Assembly (NCBI GenBank): GCA_022827835.1 | Contig: JAJEIO010000028.1 | Coordinates: 1 to 42,984 of the forward strand | From: Candidatus Latescibacterota bacterium | GTDB taxonomy: Bacteria > Latescibacterota > UBA2968 > UBA8231 | Direction: 5' to 3' | Length of the DNA stretch: 42,984 nt | In this document: positions 16,752-24,929 of the stretch, in pieces | Layout: every line of letters starts with the position of its first letter | How positions within the stretch are numbered: the stretch's first letter is position 1 | Notes under the pieces: generated by a model | What the model saw: only the letters and a program-made list of their open reading frames with translations | What the model was told of the DNA's origin: nothing | The model's database searches: none | Position numbers and translations under genes: made by a program

Positions 16752-17756
16752 ATGATTAAACTAGGTATGATCGGCTGTGGCGGCATGGGGGGTGCCCACA
16801 TGCGGCGGTTTCACACCCTGAGCGATCGGGTCGCATTGACCGCGGCGGTCGATGTGGTTCCCGAACGCGCAGAAGCCGTCGCGCAGCAATTTCCGGGAGC
16901 CTGTGTGGCGACGGATTATCGCGAGATTTTAGACTCGGTAGATGCTGTCTTGCTCGCGCTGCCCCACCATTTGCACTCTTCCGTCGGACAGGCGTGTCTC
17001 AACGCGGGCGTCCACGTTTTGCTCGAAAAACCCATGGCCAATGACGAAGCCGCCTGCAAAGAACTGATAGAAGCATCGGCGACCTCGGGCAAAGTGCTGA
17101 TGATTGCGTATTGCATGCGCTTTCATCCCATTGTCCAGCGTTTGCAAGCATTGTTAAATGCAGGCGCGTACGGCGATGTATTTCAAGTGTCGATCTGGAC
17201 CGAGCAACTCACTCGCTATCCCCCCGATCACTGGGCTTCGAGCCAAGAGCGCTTGGGCGGCGGACAGCTATTTAGTCACGGCTGTCATTACATCGATTTG
17301 CTGCTCTGGTTTTTGGGCCGACCCGTGCGGGGCATGCACATGGGTACCAATTTTGGCACGCCGTGGATGGAGCGCGAAGGCACCAGCAATGTGACGATGG
17401 AATTTGCCGATGGCCGCCTCGGCTATCACTTCGGCACTTGGGGCGCTCGAGGCACCCGATTGCGCTACTCAATCCACGCGCATTGCACCGAAGGTATGCT
17501 CGACGCCGATATCTCCGGCGGCAAACTCGTACACATCCTACGCGGCCAAGAGGAACTTTTGTTCGAAGCAGAGCCGGGCAAACACACGGAAAACGAGATG
17601 GCTCATTTTCTCGACTGCATCGAAACTGGGCAAACGCCGCTGACCGATGGCAAAAGTAGCTTGCAGGGCTTGCGCGTGATCTGGCGGCTATACGAAGCCG
17701 AGCAAGCAGGGCATATTGCGGATTTGACGGGCTTGGGTTTGGACGAGGCCGAATGA
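16752..17756 (+). CDS. Gfo/Idh/MocA-family oxidoreductase
   Basis: A 334-residue NAD(P)-dependent dehydrogenase. The Rossmann motif is IGCGGMGGAH (from residue 7), the catalytic lysine lies in LLEKPMAND, and SHGCHYIDLLLWFLG holds the conserved histidine and aspartate. Family members oxidise sugars, inositols or related polyols. AAGGGAG lies upstream of the ATG and a promoter is visible. It converges with the enolase-superfamily gene with 9 bases between; both may serve sugar-acid metabolism. Confidence 0.92.
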   Translation: MIKLGMIGCGGMGGAHMRRFHTLSDRVALTAAVDVVPERAEAVAQQFPGACVATDYREILDSVDAVLLALPHHLHSSVGQACLNAGVHVLLEKPMANDEAACKELIEASATSGKVLMIAYCMRFHPIVQRLQALLNAGAYGDVFQVSIWTEQLTRYPPDHWASSQERLGGGQLFSHGCHYIDLLLWFLGRPVRGMHMGTNFGTPWMEREGTSNVTMEFADGRLGYHFGTWGARGTRLRYSIHAHCTEGMLDADISGGKLVHILRGQEELLFEAEPGKHTENEMAHFLDCIETGQTPLTDGKSSLQGLRVIWRLYEAEQAGHIADLTGLGLDEAE

Positions 17757-17765
17757 ATTAGACGA

Positions 17766-18833
17766 CTACGAACTGTATTGCTCAATTTTCGCTTCATCTA
17801 CTTCAACGCCCAATCCCGGCCCCAACGGCACGCAGATGCGCCCATTTTCAAACTGCAACGGTTCAGCTAGCACATCATCCGTCAGGCCGTGGTAGCAGGT
17901 GTCGTTCGGCCCGGAAAAATTGGGGGTTGCCGCCGCAATGTGCGTGATGGCCGCGGTCTTGAGTCCGAGGTCGTGCGAACAGTGCATCAGACACGGCACG
18001 TCATACGCCCCTGCGACAGTAGCGACTTTCTTCACAGGTAGCACTCCACCTGCCGCTGGAGTGTCTGGCATCAGCATATCAGCAACCTCGTTGGCGAGCA
18101 AGTTCACAACAGTGTCTGCCGTGCCAACGCCCATGTTCACCAAAATACCCATGCCGATTTCTGTTCGGCATCGGATCAGCGCGTCGGGATACTCGGGCGA
18201 GCACGGGTCTTCAAAATAGCGAATTCCCATATCTTTCATTTTTCGCATTATAACTTCTGCCTCTTCGGGCGAATACCCGCTATTTGCATCTGGGCGGAGT
18301 ATGGCCTCGTCGCCAACAGCGGCTTGTATCGCCTCAGCGATCTGCAGATCCTGTTCGGAGTCATCCCCCGCTTTTGTTTTTAAGAAGCGAAACCCCCACC
18401 GCTCCATGTACTCGCGGGCGGTTGCCGCGGACTCCGATGGTGCCTTGAGTCCCATGCAGGCACAGAAGTCCACTTCCTCCCGCACCACGCCGCCGAGCAA
18501 TTTACAGACCGGCAAATCCGCCCTCTTGCCCATGGCGTCCCAAAGTGCCATCTCAATGCCAGACATCGGGCCTTTGCCGATGCCCCCTGCTTCCAGCGCT
18601 GCAATGGCCCCTTCGATGTTGGCCACATCTTTACCAGCCAGCATTGCATTTGGATCCGTTTCAAACCTTCCCGTCCCTTCGCCCCAACCCACTACATCCG
18701 CGTCTGTTTCAACTTTCACAATAAGTCCGGCTGCTCCCAAAGTGCCACTACCACCACCGCGTCCGACGTAAGGGCCAACAGGCGAGGCGTACGGGATTGC
18801 GACGCTGGTTGCTGTAATTCGCTTAATTTTCAT
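17766..18833 (-). CDS. Mandelate racemase/muconate lactonizing enzyme-like protein lacking a metal ligand
   Basis: A 355-residue enolase-superfamily protein. It keeps the KxK motif (K152-T-K154), D182 in RPDANSG and E208 in YFEDP, plus H284/H287 in MHCSHDLG. The third metal ligand is missing: residues 230-236 read ILVNMGV where family members have a glutamate (as in MGE or DE). The ATG at 18833 is chosen because AGAGGTG lies 6 bases upstream; a longer frame of 17 codons has no ribosome site. A promoter lies upstream. It may bind metal differently, use another residue, or not be catalytic. Confidence 0.85.
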   Translation of the reverse strand: MKIKRITATSVAIPYASPVGPYVGRGGGSGTLGAAGLIVKVETDADVVGWGEGTGRFETDPNAMLAGKDVANIEGAIAALEAGGIGKGPMSGIEMALWDAMGKRADLPVCKLLGGVVREEVDFCACMGLKAPSESAATAREYMERWGFRFLKTKAGDDSEQDLQIAEAIQAAVGDEAILRPDANSGYSPEEAEVIMRKMKDMGIRYFEDPCSPEYPDALIRCRTEIGMGILVNMGVGTADTVVNLLANEVADMLMPDTPAAGGVLPVKKVATVAGAYDVPCLMHCSHDLGLKTAAITHIAAATPNFSGPNDTCYHGLTDDVLAEPLQFENGRICVPLGPGLGVEVDEAKIEQYSS

Positions 18834-18874
18834 TTTGGCACCTCTACATGAGATTTGTGGTTTCCGCTTGGCGT

Positions 18875-18904
18875 AGCCTAACACCCTTCGCGCCTTGTTG
18901 TCAA
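18875..18904 (-). promoter_or_regulatory. Promoter of the minus-strand enolase-superfamily gene
   Basis: Read on the minus strand: TTGACA at 18904-18899 and TAGGCT at 18880-18875, spacer 18 bases. Transcription would begin near 18868, about 35 bases before the ATG at 18833. Confidence 0.5.
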
Positions 18905-19019
18905 TGTTTGACTGGTTCCCGTTGACGAGTGTGCGGGGGGCGTTACCTTACGGCGTGATTTCACGGGTGCATCGAACGTAGCGCAAAACTAACCTCTCAC
19001 GGAGGTCAATCCGCCGGTA

Positions 19020-19835
19020 ATGATGATCTCGGAAAAAGACAAAGAGACGTACGCCGAGCAAGGATTTCTCATCCTGCGCCAAGCCTTTACTAAAACCCGC
19101 ATCGCGGCACTACTCGAAGGAATCGAACGCCTGATCGACAAGGGGCTTGCGGGAGAGTGCGAGATAGGCTGGATTGACCGCAAGCGCCGTCTGCCAAGCC
19201 GCACCGGCCACCTGCTCAACCCCGATAAGTACCACCCTGCCTTCGCCGACTGGATCGACGCGGATCTCGCACCCCATCTCAAAGCTCTCGTCTCCGGCCC
19301 GGGAGTGCGCCACAGCCTGTTCGGCATGCTCGCCAGCGGCGGCGAGAAGCCCTACACCCAGAATTGGCACCGCGACCTCTGCAAACCGGGAGATGCAGAG
19401 GAGACTGCGTACCTGCGCCGGCACGAGGGCACCTTCGTACAGTTCAACGCCCCGCTCGTTGCTGGAGACCGCTTTCTTAACATCGTCCCCGGGAGTCATC
19501 TGCGGGCGTCGACGGCTGCGGAGATCGAAGCATCCCGCAGCGAATCGGGAGACATGCCCAACGCCCACGTCGTCGAACTGGAACCGGGAGACATCGCCTA
19601 CTACAACGCCAACCTCTGGCACCGGGGCTGGAATCCGGAGGGGCGCAAGCGCTGGACCATGCACTGCGCCTTCTGGAACGCAGGGACGACGGTGATGACT
19701 CACGAGTACGGACAGCGAGAGCCGCTGACCCAGCAGGGACATCTGGAGCAAATGCCCCCCATTACGCGGCAGTATATCCAGAGCTACCTCGACAACTATC
19801 CCGAGGGAAACCCACCCTCCATGTTCGATCTGTAG
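19020..19835 (+). CDS. Phytanoyl-CoA dioxygenase (PhyH) family protein
   Basis: A 271-residue Fe(II)/2-oxoglutarate oxygenase with an intact triad: H117-R-D119 in QNWHRDL and H201 in NLWHRGW, with R209 or R211 for 2-oxoglutarate. IVPGSHLRAS is the usual loop. Three codons ATGATGATC offer two starts; GGAGGT lies 13-16 bases upstream. It is the first of three same-strand genes (dioxygenase, kelch propeller, dioxygenase) spaced by 37 and 8 bases, so probably one operon. The substrate is unknown. Confidence 0.9.
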   Translation: MMISEKDKETYAEQGFLILRQAFTKTRIAALLEGIERLIDKGLAGECEIGWIDRKRRLPSRTGHLLNPDKYHPAFADWIDADLAPHLKALVSGPGVRHSLFGMLASGGEKPYTQNWHRDLCKPGDAEETAYLRRHEGTFVQFNAPLVAGDRFLNIVPGSHLRASTAAEIEASRSESGDMPNAHVVELEPGDIAYYNANLWHRGWNPEGRKRWTMHCAFWNAGTTVMTHEYGQREPLTQQGHLEQMPPITRQYIQSYLDNYPEGNPPSMFDL

Positions 19836-19872
19836 TCATACACAGTTTGAAAGTGTTCGGAGAGGAATAACA

Positions 19873-20814
19873 ATGAGCGCAAAATACGAATGGCGCTGCG
19901 TCACTGAGCAAGCGGCCTTCGCGGCTCGCGATGGCGCTGGCGCACTGGTATTCCATGATAAGATGTGGCTGCTGGGCGGCTGGAATCCCGGCGATAAAGT
20001 CCATTTCCCGCTGATCTGCAACAGCGAGATTTGGTCGTCAACCGATGGGGACTCTTGGACGCTTGAGAATTCCCAAGCGCCCTGGGAAGGAAGGCATACG
20101 GCCGGATATGTGGTGCACGATGGCCGGATGTGGATCGTGGGCGGCGATTGCAATCAAGGCCATTATCAGAACGATGTCTGGAGCAGTGCGGACGGCATTC
20201 ATTGGGATCTGGCCAATAATCACGTGCCGTGGGCTCCCCGAGTACTCCATTATACCTTGGCCTTCGACGACAAGATCTGGGTGATGGGCGGGCAAACCAT
20301 TCCCAATTTTGCCGACGCCGACGAGGTCTTCCACAATGACGTGTGGAGTTCGGACGATGGCGTAAACTGGACCCAAGTTGCCGAGAACGCTCCGTGGGTC
20401 CCCAGAGGGATGATCGGCGGAGCCGCTGTGCATGACAATAGGATGTGGATTCTGGGTGGGGGCACCTACGATACGCCTGCAACTCCCATGCGCAATTTCT
20501 ACAACGACGTATGGAGTTCGGACGATGGGATAAACTGGAAACAGCACACAGAACACGCTCCGTGGACACCTAGGCAATACCACGAGGTAGCCGCGTTCGA
20601 CGACCATCTGTGGGTGTTGGAAGGCTATGCGGCAGAGAGCGGCAATCGCCGCGATGTGTGGTATTCGCCCGATGGCGTAAACTGGACCGAATTGCCCGAT
20701 ACTCCCTGGGCACCTCGCCATGCCGGGAGCGTGTTCGTGTACGACGGGTCGCTGTGGATGGTGGCGGGGAATAATATGGAGCCGGATGCCTGGCGGCTTT
20801 CGCGCAAGGAATAG
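19873..20814 (+). CDS. Kelch-like beta-propeller protein
   Basis: A 313-residue protein made almost entirely of about six repeats of roughly 50 residues. Each has the pattern APWxPR, then hydrophobic-HDxxMWxxGG, then NDVWSSxDGxNW. This is a kelch-type propeller. No signal peptide is visible, so it is probably cytoplasmic. GAGGAA precedes the ATG. It lies between two PhyH genes and may be a partner, a lectin-like binder or an enzyme such as a mutarotase-like protein; function is not known. Confidence 0.85.
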   Translation: MSAKYEWRCVTEQAAFAARDGAGALVFHDKMWLLGGWNPGDKVHFPLICNSEIWSSTDGDSWTLENSQAPWEGRHTAGYVVHDGRMWIVGGDCNQGHYQNDVWSSADGIHWDLANNHVPWAPRVLHYTLAFDDKIWVMGGQTIPNFADADEVFHNDVWSSDDGVNWTQVAENAPWVPRGMIGGAAVHDNRMWILGGGTYDTPATPMRNFYNDVWSSDDGINWKQHTEHAPWTPRQYHEVAAFDDHLWVLEGYAAESGNRRDVWYSPDGVNWTELPDTPWAPRHAGSVFVYDGSLWMVAGNNMEPDAWRLSRKE

Positions 20815-20822
20815 GCATTTTT

Positions 20823-21665
20823 ATGGACAGAATGAAAGAATACCGCGCTCAGGGTTATACCGTATTCGAGGGGCTGTACGACGAAACCACCATGCAGGCT
20901 TGGCGCGACGAGCAGGATCGGCTGCAAACCATCTCCACGAAGGGCCCCGGTGTGCGAGAATCTACCACTTGGTTCGGCAATATGCTTGAACGAGCGCCGC
21001 AACTAATGTGGCCAGCAGTAGCTCATCCGGTCATTCTCGACTTTGCCGAGCAAGTGGTGGGGCCTTTCGTGCAACTCGACAACCTGACTTTGGCCGCCTT
21101 TCCCTCCATGGCTCCGGAAGAAGCCGCCGGCAAGGCCAGTGCTTGGCACCGAGATCGCTGGGGTCGCATGCCCAGCGGCGCGTACGAACGCCCACTGGCC
21201 TTTAATGCCATCTGCTATCTGCAGGATCTGGACGACGAGTACGGCCCACTCAGGGTGCTGCCCGGTTCTCACGTCGAACCCATCGCCTTAGCCGAAGAAG
21301 AAATCCGCAAGCCGCACCAAGACGAGCTATTGATCTACATGAAAGCCGGCGACGTGGTTTTGACCCACAATGGCCTACTGCACTCGGGGACGCCCAATAC
21401 CTCGGGACGCAAGCGCTACTTCTTCAGTGTGTACTACAACATCTCCTGGCTCAAACACACGGATACGTTCACCGGCCCCAACTGCCAACAGCTCATCAGT
21501 TGGGCCAGGAGCCAGCAGGACCACCGGGCCCTGCGCCTGTTGGGCCAGGACGAGCACTTGCAGAGCCGCGCCAACAGCGGTTTCCAGCAGCCCGACGAAG
21601 CGCGCTGGCATCAGTGGACCCAAGCCGACCAGCGCGCGCTAGAAGAGGCCACTGGTCGGGAATAG
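20823..21665 (+). CDS. Phytanoyl-CoA dioxygenase (PhyH) family protein
   Basis: A 280-residue Fe(II)/2-oxoglutarate oxygenase. Triad: H109-R-D111 in AWHRDRWG and H187 in LLHSGTPN; R196 is the likely 2-oxoglutarate arginine. VLPGSHVEP is typical. It begins 8 bases after the kelch gene, with AAGGAA overlapping that gene's end. It differs substantially from the dioxygenase at 19020, so the pair is not a recent duplicate. Substrate unknown. Confidence 0.9.
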   Translation: MDRMKEYRAQGYTVFEGLYDETTMQAWRDEQDRLQTISTKGPGVRESTTWFGNMLERAPQLMWPAVAHPVILDFAEQVVGPFVQLDNLTLAAFPSMAPEEAAGKASAWHRDRWGRMPSGAYERPLAFNAICYLQDLDDEYGPLRVLPGSHVEPIALAEEEIRKPHQDELLIYMKAGDVVLTHNGLLHSGTPNTSGRKRYFFSVYYNISWLKHTDTFTGPNCQQLISWARSQQDHRALRLLGQDEHLQSRANSGFQQPDEARWHQWTQADQRALEEATGRE

Positions 21666-21703
21666 TGCTACGTGGAGAGCGAGGCTTTTGATCTCAACCC
21701 AGC

Positions 21704-22072
21704 TTAAGACATCTCCAAGGCGCGCTTGACCGCTTTGGGATCACGGGAGATTACGCGCAAGAGCGTACGAGCCGCCTGATCCGGCTGATAGCGCCCCTGT
21801 TCCCAGTCTCGTACCGTCGCCAAAGAAAGCTGAAACGTAGTGGCGAATTCGCGCTGAGTTAAACGCAAGGCTTTGCGGATCGCCTTAGTGTCAGGAACGC
21901 GCTCAAATGCTGCGAGTTCCTCATCCGTCAAAGGCGGATTGTCGGGATCGGACAACGCGGCCTTCTCAATCTCCTCGTCACGCATGGAGTCGAGGCGTCG
22001 CGCCTGGGACTTGCTCAGACGCGGTAGGTTCTTTTCGTCCAGCCTAAATCTCGTGATATTTTCTTCGCTCAT
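21704..22072 (-). CDS. XRE/HigA-type antitoxin
   Basis: A 122-residue protein. The N-terminal half is a charged linker with PPLTDEELAAF; residues about 65-105 form an XRE helix-turn-helix (LTQREFATTF, LSLATVRDWEQGRYQP). It overlaps the 3' end of the BrnT gene by 29 bases, in the toxin-first order used by brnTA. It should neutralise the toxin and repress the pair by binding the palindrome upstream. BrnT partners are more often ribbon-helix-helix BrnA proteins, so this HTH partner is a variant. Confidence 0.85.
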   Translation of the reverse strand: MSEENITRFRLDEKNLPRLSKSQARRLDSMRDEEIEKAALSDPDNPPLTDEELAAFERVPDTKAIRKALRLTQREFATTFQLSLATVRDWEQGRYQPDQAARTLLRVISRDPKAVKRALEMS

Positions 22073-22313
22073 GACGCGTTGCTCTCCGGGCAGAGATGAT
22101 TCGAGTTCGTGAAAAACGTTCTGTATAGACTACGAGCAATACGTGATCATCGACCATGCCAATGACGCGACGGCGCACTTCCTCCTCGTATTCTATCAGC
22201 TCCTCTTCTTCTAATCGGTAGGGATCGAGGAACACTCGCACGGCGTATTCAAACGGAATCCTATGCTTGGCCAGATTCGTCGCCGCTTTGTTCTCATCCC
22301 ATTCGAATTCCAT
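22044..22313 (-). CDS. brnT: BrnT-family toxin (DUF497)
   Basis: An 89-residue RelE-fold ribonuclease toxin. It has the family pattern: FEWDENKAATNLAKHR near the N-terminus, then VFLDP, LLVVYTER and RIISARRATRHERR at the C-terminus. BrnT blocks translation by cutting RNA. The antitoxin gene starts inside its 3' end. A 15-bp perfect palindrome lies 10 bases upstream of the ATG, a likely autoregulatory operator. Confidence 0.9.
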   Translation of the reverse strand: MEFEWDENKAATNLAKHRIPFEYAVRVFLDPYRLEEEELIEYEEEVRRRVIGMVDDHVLLVVYTERFSRTRIISARRATRHERRKYHEI

Positions 22314-22323
22314 GAGACGAATA

Positions 22324-22338
22324 TACGGGATTCCCGTA
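22324..22338. promoter_or_regulatory. Palindromic operator candidate of the brnT pair
   Basis: TACGGGA (22324-22330), central T, TCCCGTA (22332-22338): perfect 7-bp arms. It lies 10 bases upstream of the brnT start. Antitoxins with HTH domains usually bind such dyads to repress their own operon. Confidence 0.6.
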
Positions 22339-22373
22339 GCTCTATCAATGAAGGTGTGGGCTGCCGATCCAGC

Positions 22374-22456
22374 CCTCGCCGATTACCTTGACGTCGGCGA
22401 CGAGCACTAACTACTTTCCCTCCTGCACGCAGGATTGTCCATGCCCTTCCAAACAT
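22374..22456 (+). repeat. Duplicated promoter-leader, copy 1 (with aborted start)
   Basis: Aligns with 23695-23779. Shared landmarks are CTTGAC, GAGC.CT, CTACTTTC.CTCCTG, GGAT.GTCCATGCCC and TCCAAAC. This copy keeps the old start codon (22440 region) but reads only five codons, MPFQT, before TGA, and has lost two bases in the ribosome-site region. The functional gene start lies further on at 22465. Confidence 0.75.
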
Positions 22457-22464
22457 GAGACGCG

Positions 22465-23682
22465 ATGTTAGCTTTCAAACCACCTAAACCGAGTGTGACG
22501 ACGATTCAAACTATACAAGCCCTGATACCGCTTGTGAATCGCTTGTATTTGAAAGGGCTAACGCTGGATGTCGATGCAGAGTCCATTGCTCGGTTGGAGG
22601 CGATACATGGGCATTCTACGGTCTTAGCCCCTAACCATCCGGCGCACGAAGACCCTATGGTTATGTTCCTCTTGTCAAAGCGGTTATCGCAACCGTTCTA
22701 CTACATGGCAGCTCGGGAAGCCTTCGACAGGGGTAGATTTGGGGCTATCCGATGCTATCTGATGCAGCGGTGCGGTGTGTACTCGGTCGTGCGAGGCACT
22801 GTAGATAGAGATGCTTTCCGCACGACGCGGGCGCTTCTGTTTAAAGGCGACTGGCCGATTGTCATCTTTGGCGAAGGGGAAATTTCGCGCCAAAACGATA
22901 CCGTCATGCGCTTTGAGAGAGGGATTGTCCAGATGTGCTTCTGGGCGTTGGACGATATGGAAAAAGCGCAAGTCAGCAAACCGCTCTATGCCGTGCCCGT
23001 CGGCATCAAATATCACTATCCGCAAGACATGTGGAATTCTATTGATGCTGCTCTCACGAGGTTAGAACGGTATATCCTCCCGCCTGCCGAACAGACGCCA
23101 GTAGAACGCTACGATCGATTGCGCCGCATCGGTGTCGCGATAGTCAGGACACTCGCAGCGGAATATCAGTATGAGATAGACGAAACTGTGTCCCTTGATG
23201 TACACATCGAAAAATTGAAAGATGCGATCCTATCCCATGCCGAAGGAATTATGGGTATCCAAACTGAAGCCGATATACTCACAAGGACGCGTGCGTTGAA
23301 AAACATAGTCGATGCCGAAATCTATAAGGACATTGAACAGATGACGGAGTACGAGCAGAAAATACACGGAGAGCAACTCCAGAAATTTCAACAATTCTAT
23401 CCCGATCTAGAGCGGTTGATCAATTTTATATCAATTTCTGACGGGTATGTTGCTGAAGAACCGTCGCCAGAGCGGTTTCTCGATGTGATTCTCCGTCTTG
23501 AAAGAGAAGTCTTCGGTAGGTCAGAAATGCGCGGGCCGCGGGTGGCATCCGTCCGCGTCGGCGAACCGAAAGATCTCCGGGAATGTTACGACACCTACAG
23601 AACTCAGAAAAGAGAAACAGTAGAACAGATAACCCATGAACTCGAAACATCGGTTCAGAGTTTGGTCGGCGGGTCATCCTAA
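22465..23682 (+). CDS. PlsC-like acyltransferase-domain protein
   Basis: A 405-residue protein. Residues about 45-190 resemble 1-acyl-glycerol-3-phosphate acyltransferases: H58-x4-D63 in NHPAHEDP (catalytic), and FGEGE at 135-139 replacing the FPEG motif; RCGVYSVVRG lies between. The C-terminal half, about 200 residues, is charged and probably helical, with no match I recognise. No clear membrane segment is visible. It would transfer acyl chains to a phospholipid or other acceptor; the acceptor is unknown. The gene is flanked by the two copies of a promoter-leader. Confidence 0.75.
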   Translation: MLAFKPPKPSVTTIQTIQALIPLVNRLYLKGLTLDVDAESIARLEAIHGHSTVLAPNHPAHEDPMVMFLLSKRLSQPFYYMAAREAFDRGRFGAIRCYLMQRCGVYSVVRGTVDRDAFRTTRALLFKGDWPIVIFGEGEISRQNDTVMRFERGIVQMCFWALDDMEKAQVSKPLYAVPVGIKYHYPQDMWNSIDAALTRLERYILPPAEQTPVERYDRLRRIGVAIVRTLAAEYQYEIDETVSLDVHIEKLKDAILSHAEGIMGIQTEADILTRTRALKNIVDAEIYKDIEQMTEYEQKIHGEQLQKFQQFYPDLERLINFISISDGYVAEEPSPERFLDVILRLEREVFGRSEMRGPRVASVRVGEPKDLRECYDTYRTQKRETVEQITHELETSVQSLVGGSS

Positions 23683-23694
23683 CCTTATGAAGAT

Positions 23695-23779
23695 AGCGCC
23701 CCGCCAGTCATCTTGACATCAACGAAGAGCGCTCGCTACTTTCTCTCCTGTACACAGAGGATCGTCCATGCCCGTCCAA
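23695..23779 (+). repeat. Duplicated promoter-leader, copy 2
   Basis: Partner of 22374-22456. Here the conserved ATGCCC is the true start of the Fe-alcohol dehydrogenase. Includes the promoter at 23713-23742 and GAGGAT as the ribosome site. Confidence 0.75.
23713..23742 (+). promoter_or_regulatory. Promoter of the Fe-ADH to PhyH unit
   Basis: TTGACA (23713-23718), 18-base spacer, TACTTT (23737-23742). Transcription would start near 23749, 19 bases before the ATG. It is conserved in copy 1 as TTGACG and TACTTT. Confidence 0.5.
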
Positions 23780-24919
23780 ACCCACTTCGACTTCCGCCAC
23801 CCCACCCGCATCGTCCACGGCCCCGGGTCTATCGCCAGCTTGGCGGATTGCTTCTCGCCGACTGACAAGGTCCTGATCGTCTCTGATCAAGTCTTAGGAG
23901 AAATCGGCACAGTCGAAGCAGTCACCACTGCCCTCGGCGACATCCCTCACGCCGTCTATCTCAAAGACGGTTCGAGTGAGCCGACCCAAGAATCCGTCGA
24001 AGATGGAGCCCAGGCCTATCGACAAGAACGCTGCACCGCTATCATCGGCCTCGGCGGTGGCTCGCCCATGGACGTGGCCAAGATGATCGGCGTACTCGCG
24101 TCCAACAATGGACGCATCACCCAGTATCTGGGCAGCGACAAAGTGGCAAACGACCTGCCCTATCTCGCCTGCGTCCCCACGACCTACGGCACCGCCAGCG
24201 AAGTCACACCCTTCGCCGTGCTGGACAATCCCGCCAGCGGCAACAAAGACCCAGTCATTAGCTGGAAAATCGCGCCCCAAGTCGGCGTCCTCGACCCCGA
24301 CCTGTCAGTCGCCCTGCCCGCCCTCGTCGGCGCAGCCACTGGCATGGACGCCCTAACCCACGCGCTCGAATCCTATATCAACTTAGCGGCCACGCCCATC
24401 ACCGAAGGCATCGCGCTGCACGCCATCCGCCTCATCGGCGACAACCTGCGCCTCGCCTGTGCCAACGACCACGCGCTAGCCGCCACCGAAAACATGCTCA
24501 TCGCCAGTATGCTGGCCGGCGTCGCCTTCTCGCAAACGCGCCTCGGCAATGTCCACGCCATGTCTCACCCGGTCGGCGCGCACTACCACGTGCATCACGG
24601 GCTGCTCAACGCCATCTTGCTGCCCTACGTCATGGAGTTCAATTGGTTCGCTTGCCCGGACAAATTCGCCGCCATCGCCGAAGCACTTGGCGCGCATATC
24701 TCCGGCTTAGACCAACGCCAAGCCGCACAAGCCGCCATCGCCGCGGTACGGCACATCAACGCCGACTTAGGCATCCCTGCCAAGCTAGGGGATGTCGGCG
24801 TCGATACGGCCCGCATCCGCACTATGGCACAAACCGCCATGCAGAGCGGCAACATCGCCGTCAATCCGCGCAAGACCAGCCAGCGCGATCTCGAAGTTCT
24901 ATTCCAACAAGCCATCTAG
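23768..24919 (+). CDS. Iron-containing alcohol dehydrogenase
   Basis: A 383-residue group III alcohol dehydrogenase. The NAD site is GLGGGSPMDVAK (94-105). Metal ligands are D194 and H198 (GMDALTHALE), H263 (VHAMSH) and H277 (HVHHGLLN). It should interconvert an alcohol and an aldehyde or ketone, for example lactaldehyde or a hydroxy acid. It heads a packed five-gene run; the LarA-like gene follows after 10 bases. Start fixed by GAGGA. Confidence 0.93.
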   Translation: MPVQTHFDFRHPTRIVHGPGSIASLADCFSPTDKVLIVSDQVLGEIGTVEAVTTALGDIPHAVYLKDGSSEPTQESVEDGAQAYRQERCTAIIGLGGGSPMDVAKMIGVLASNNGRITQYLGSDKVANDLPYLACVPTTYGTASEVTPFAVLDNPASGNKDPVISWKIAPQVGVLDPDLSVALPALVGAATGMDALTHALESYINLAATPITEGIALHAIRLIGDNLRLACANDHALAATENMLIASMLAGVAFSQTRLGNVHAMSHPVGAHYHVHHGLLNAILLPYVMEFNWFACPDKFAAIAEALGAHISGLDQRQAAQAAIAAVRHINADLGIPAKLGDVGVDTARIRTMAQTAMQSGNIAVNPRKTSQRDLEVLFQQAI

Positions 24920-24929
24920 GAGGTCCACC

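Noticed and set aside
24792..24929. 46-codon upstream extension of the LarA-like protein
   Set aside because: It lies inside the Fe-ADH gene; a perfect AGGAGGT precedes the ATG at 24930.
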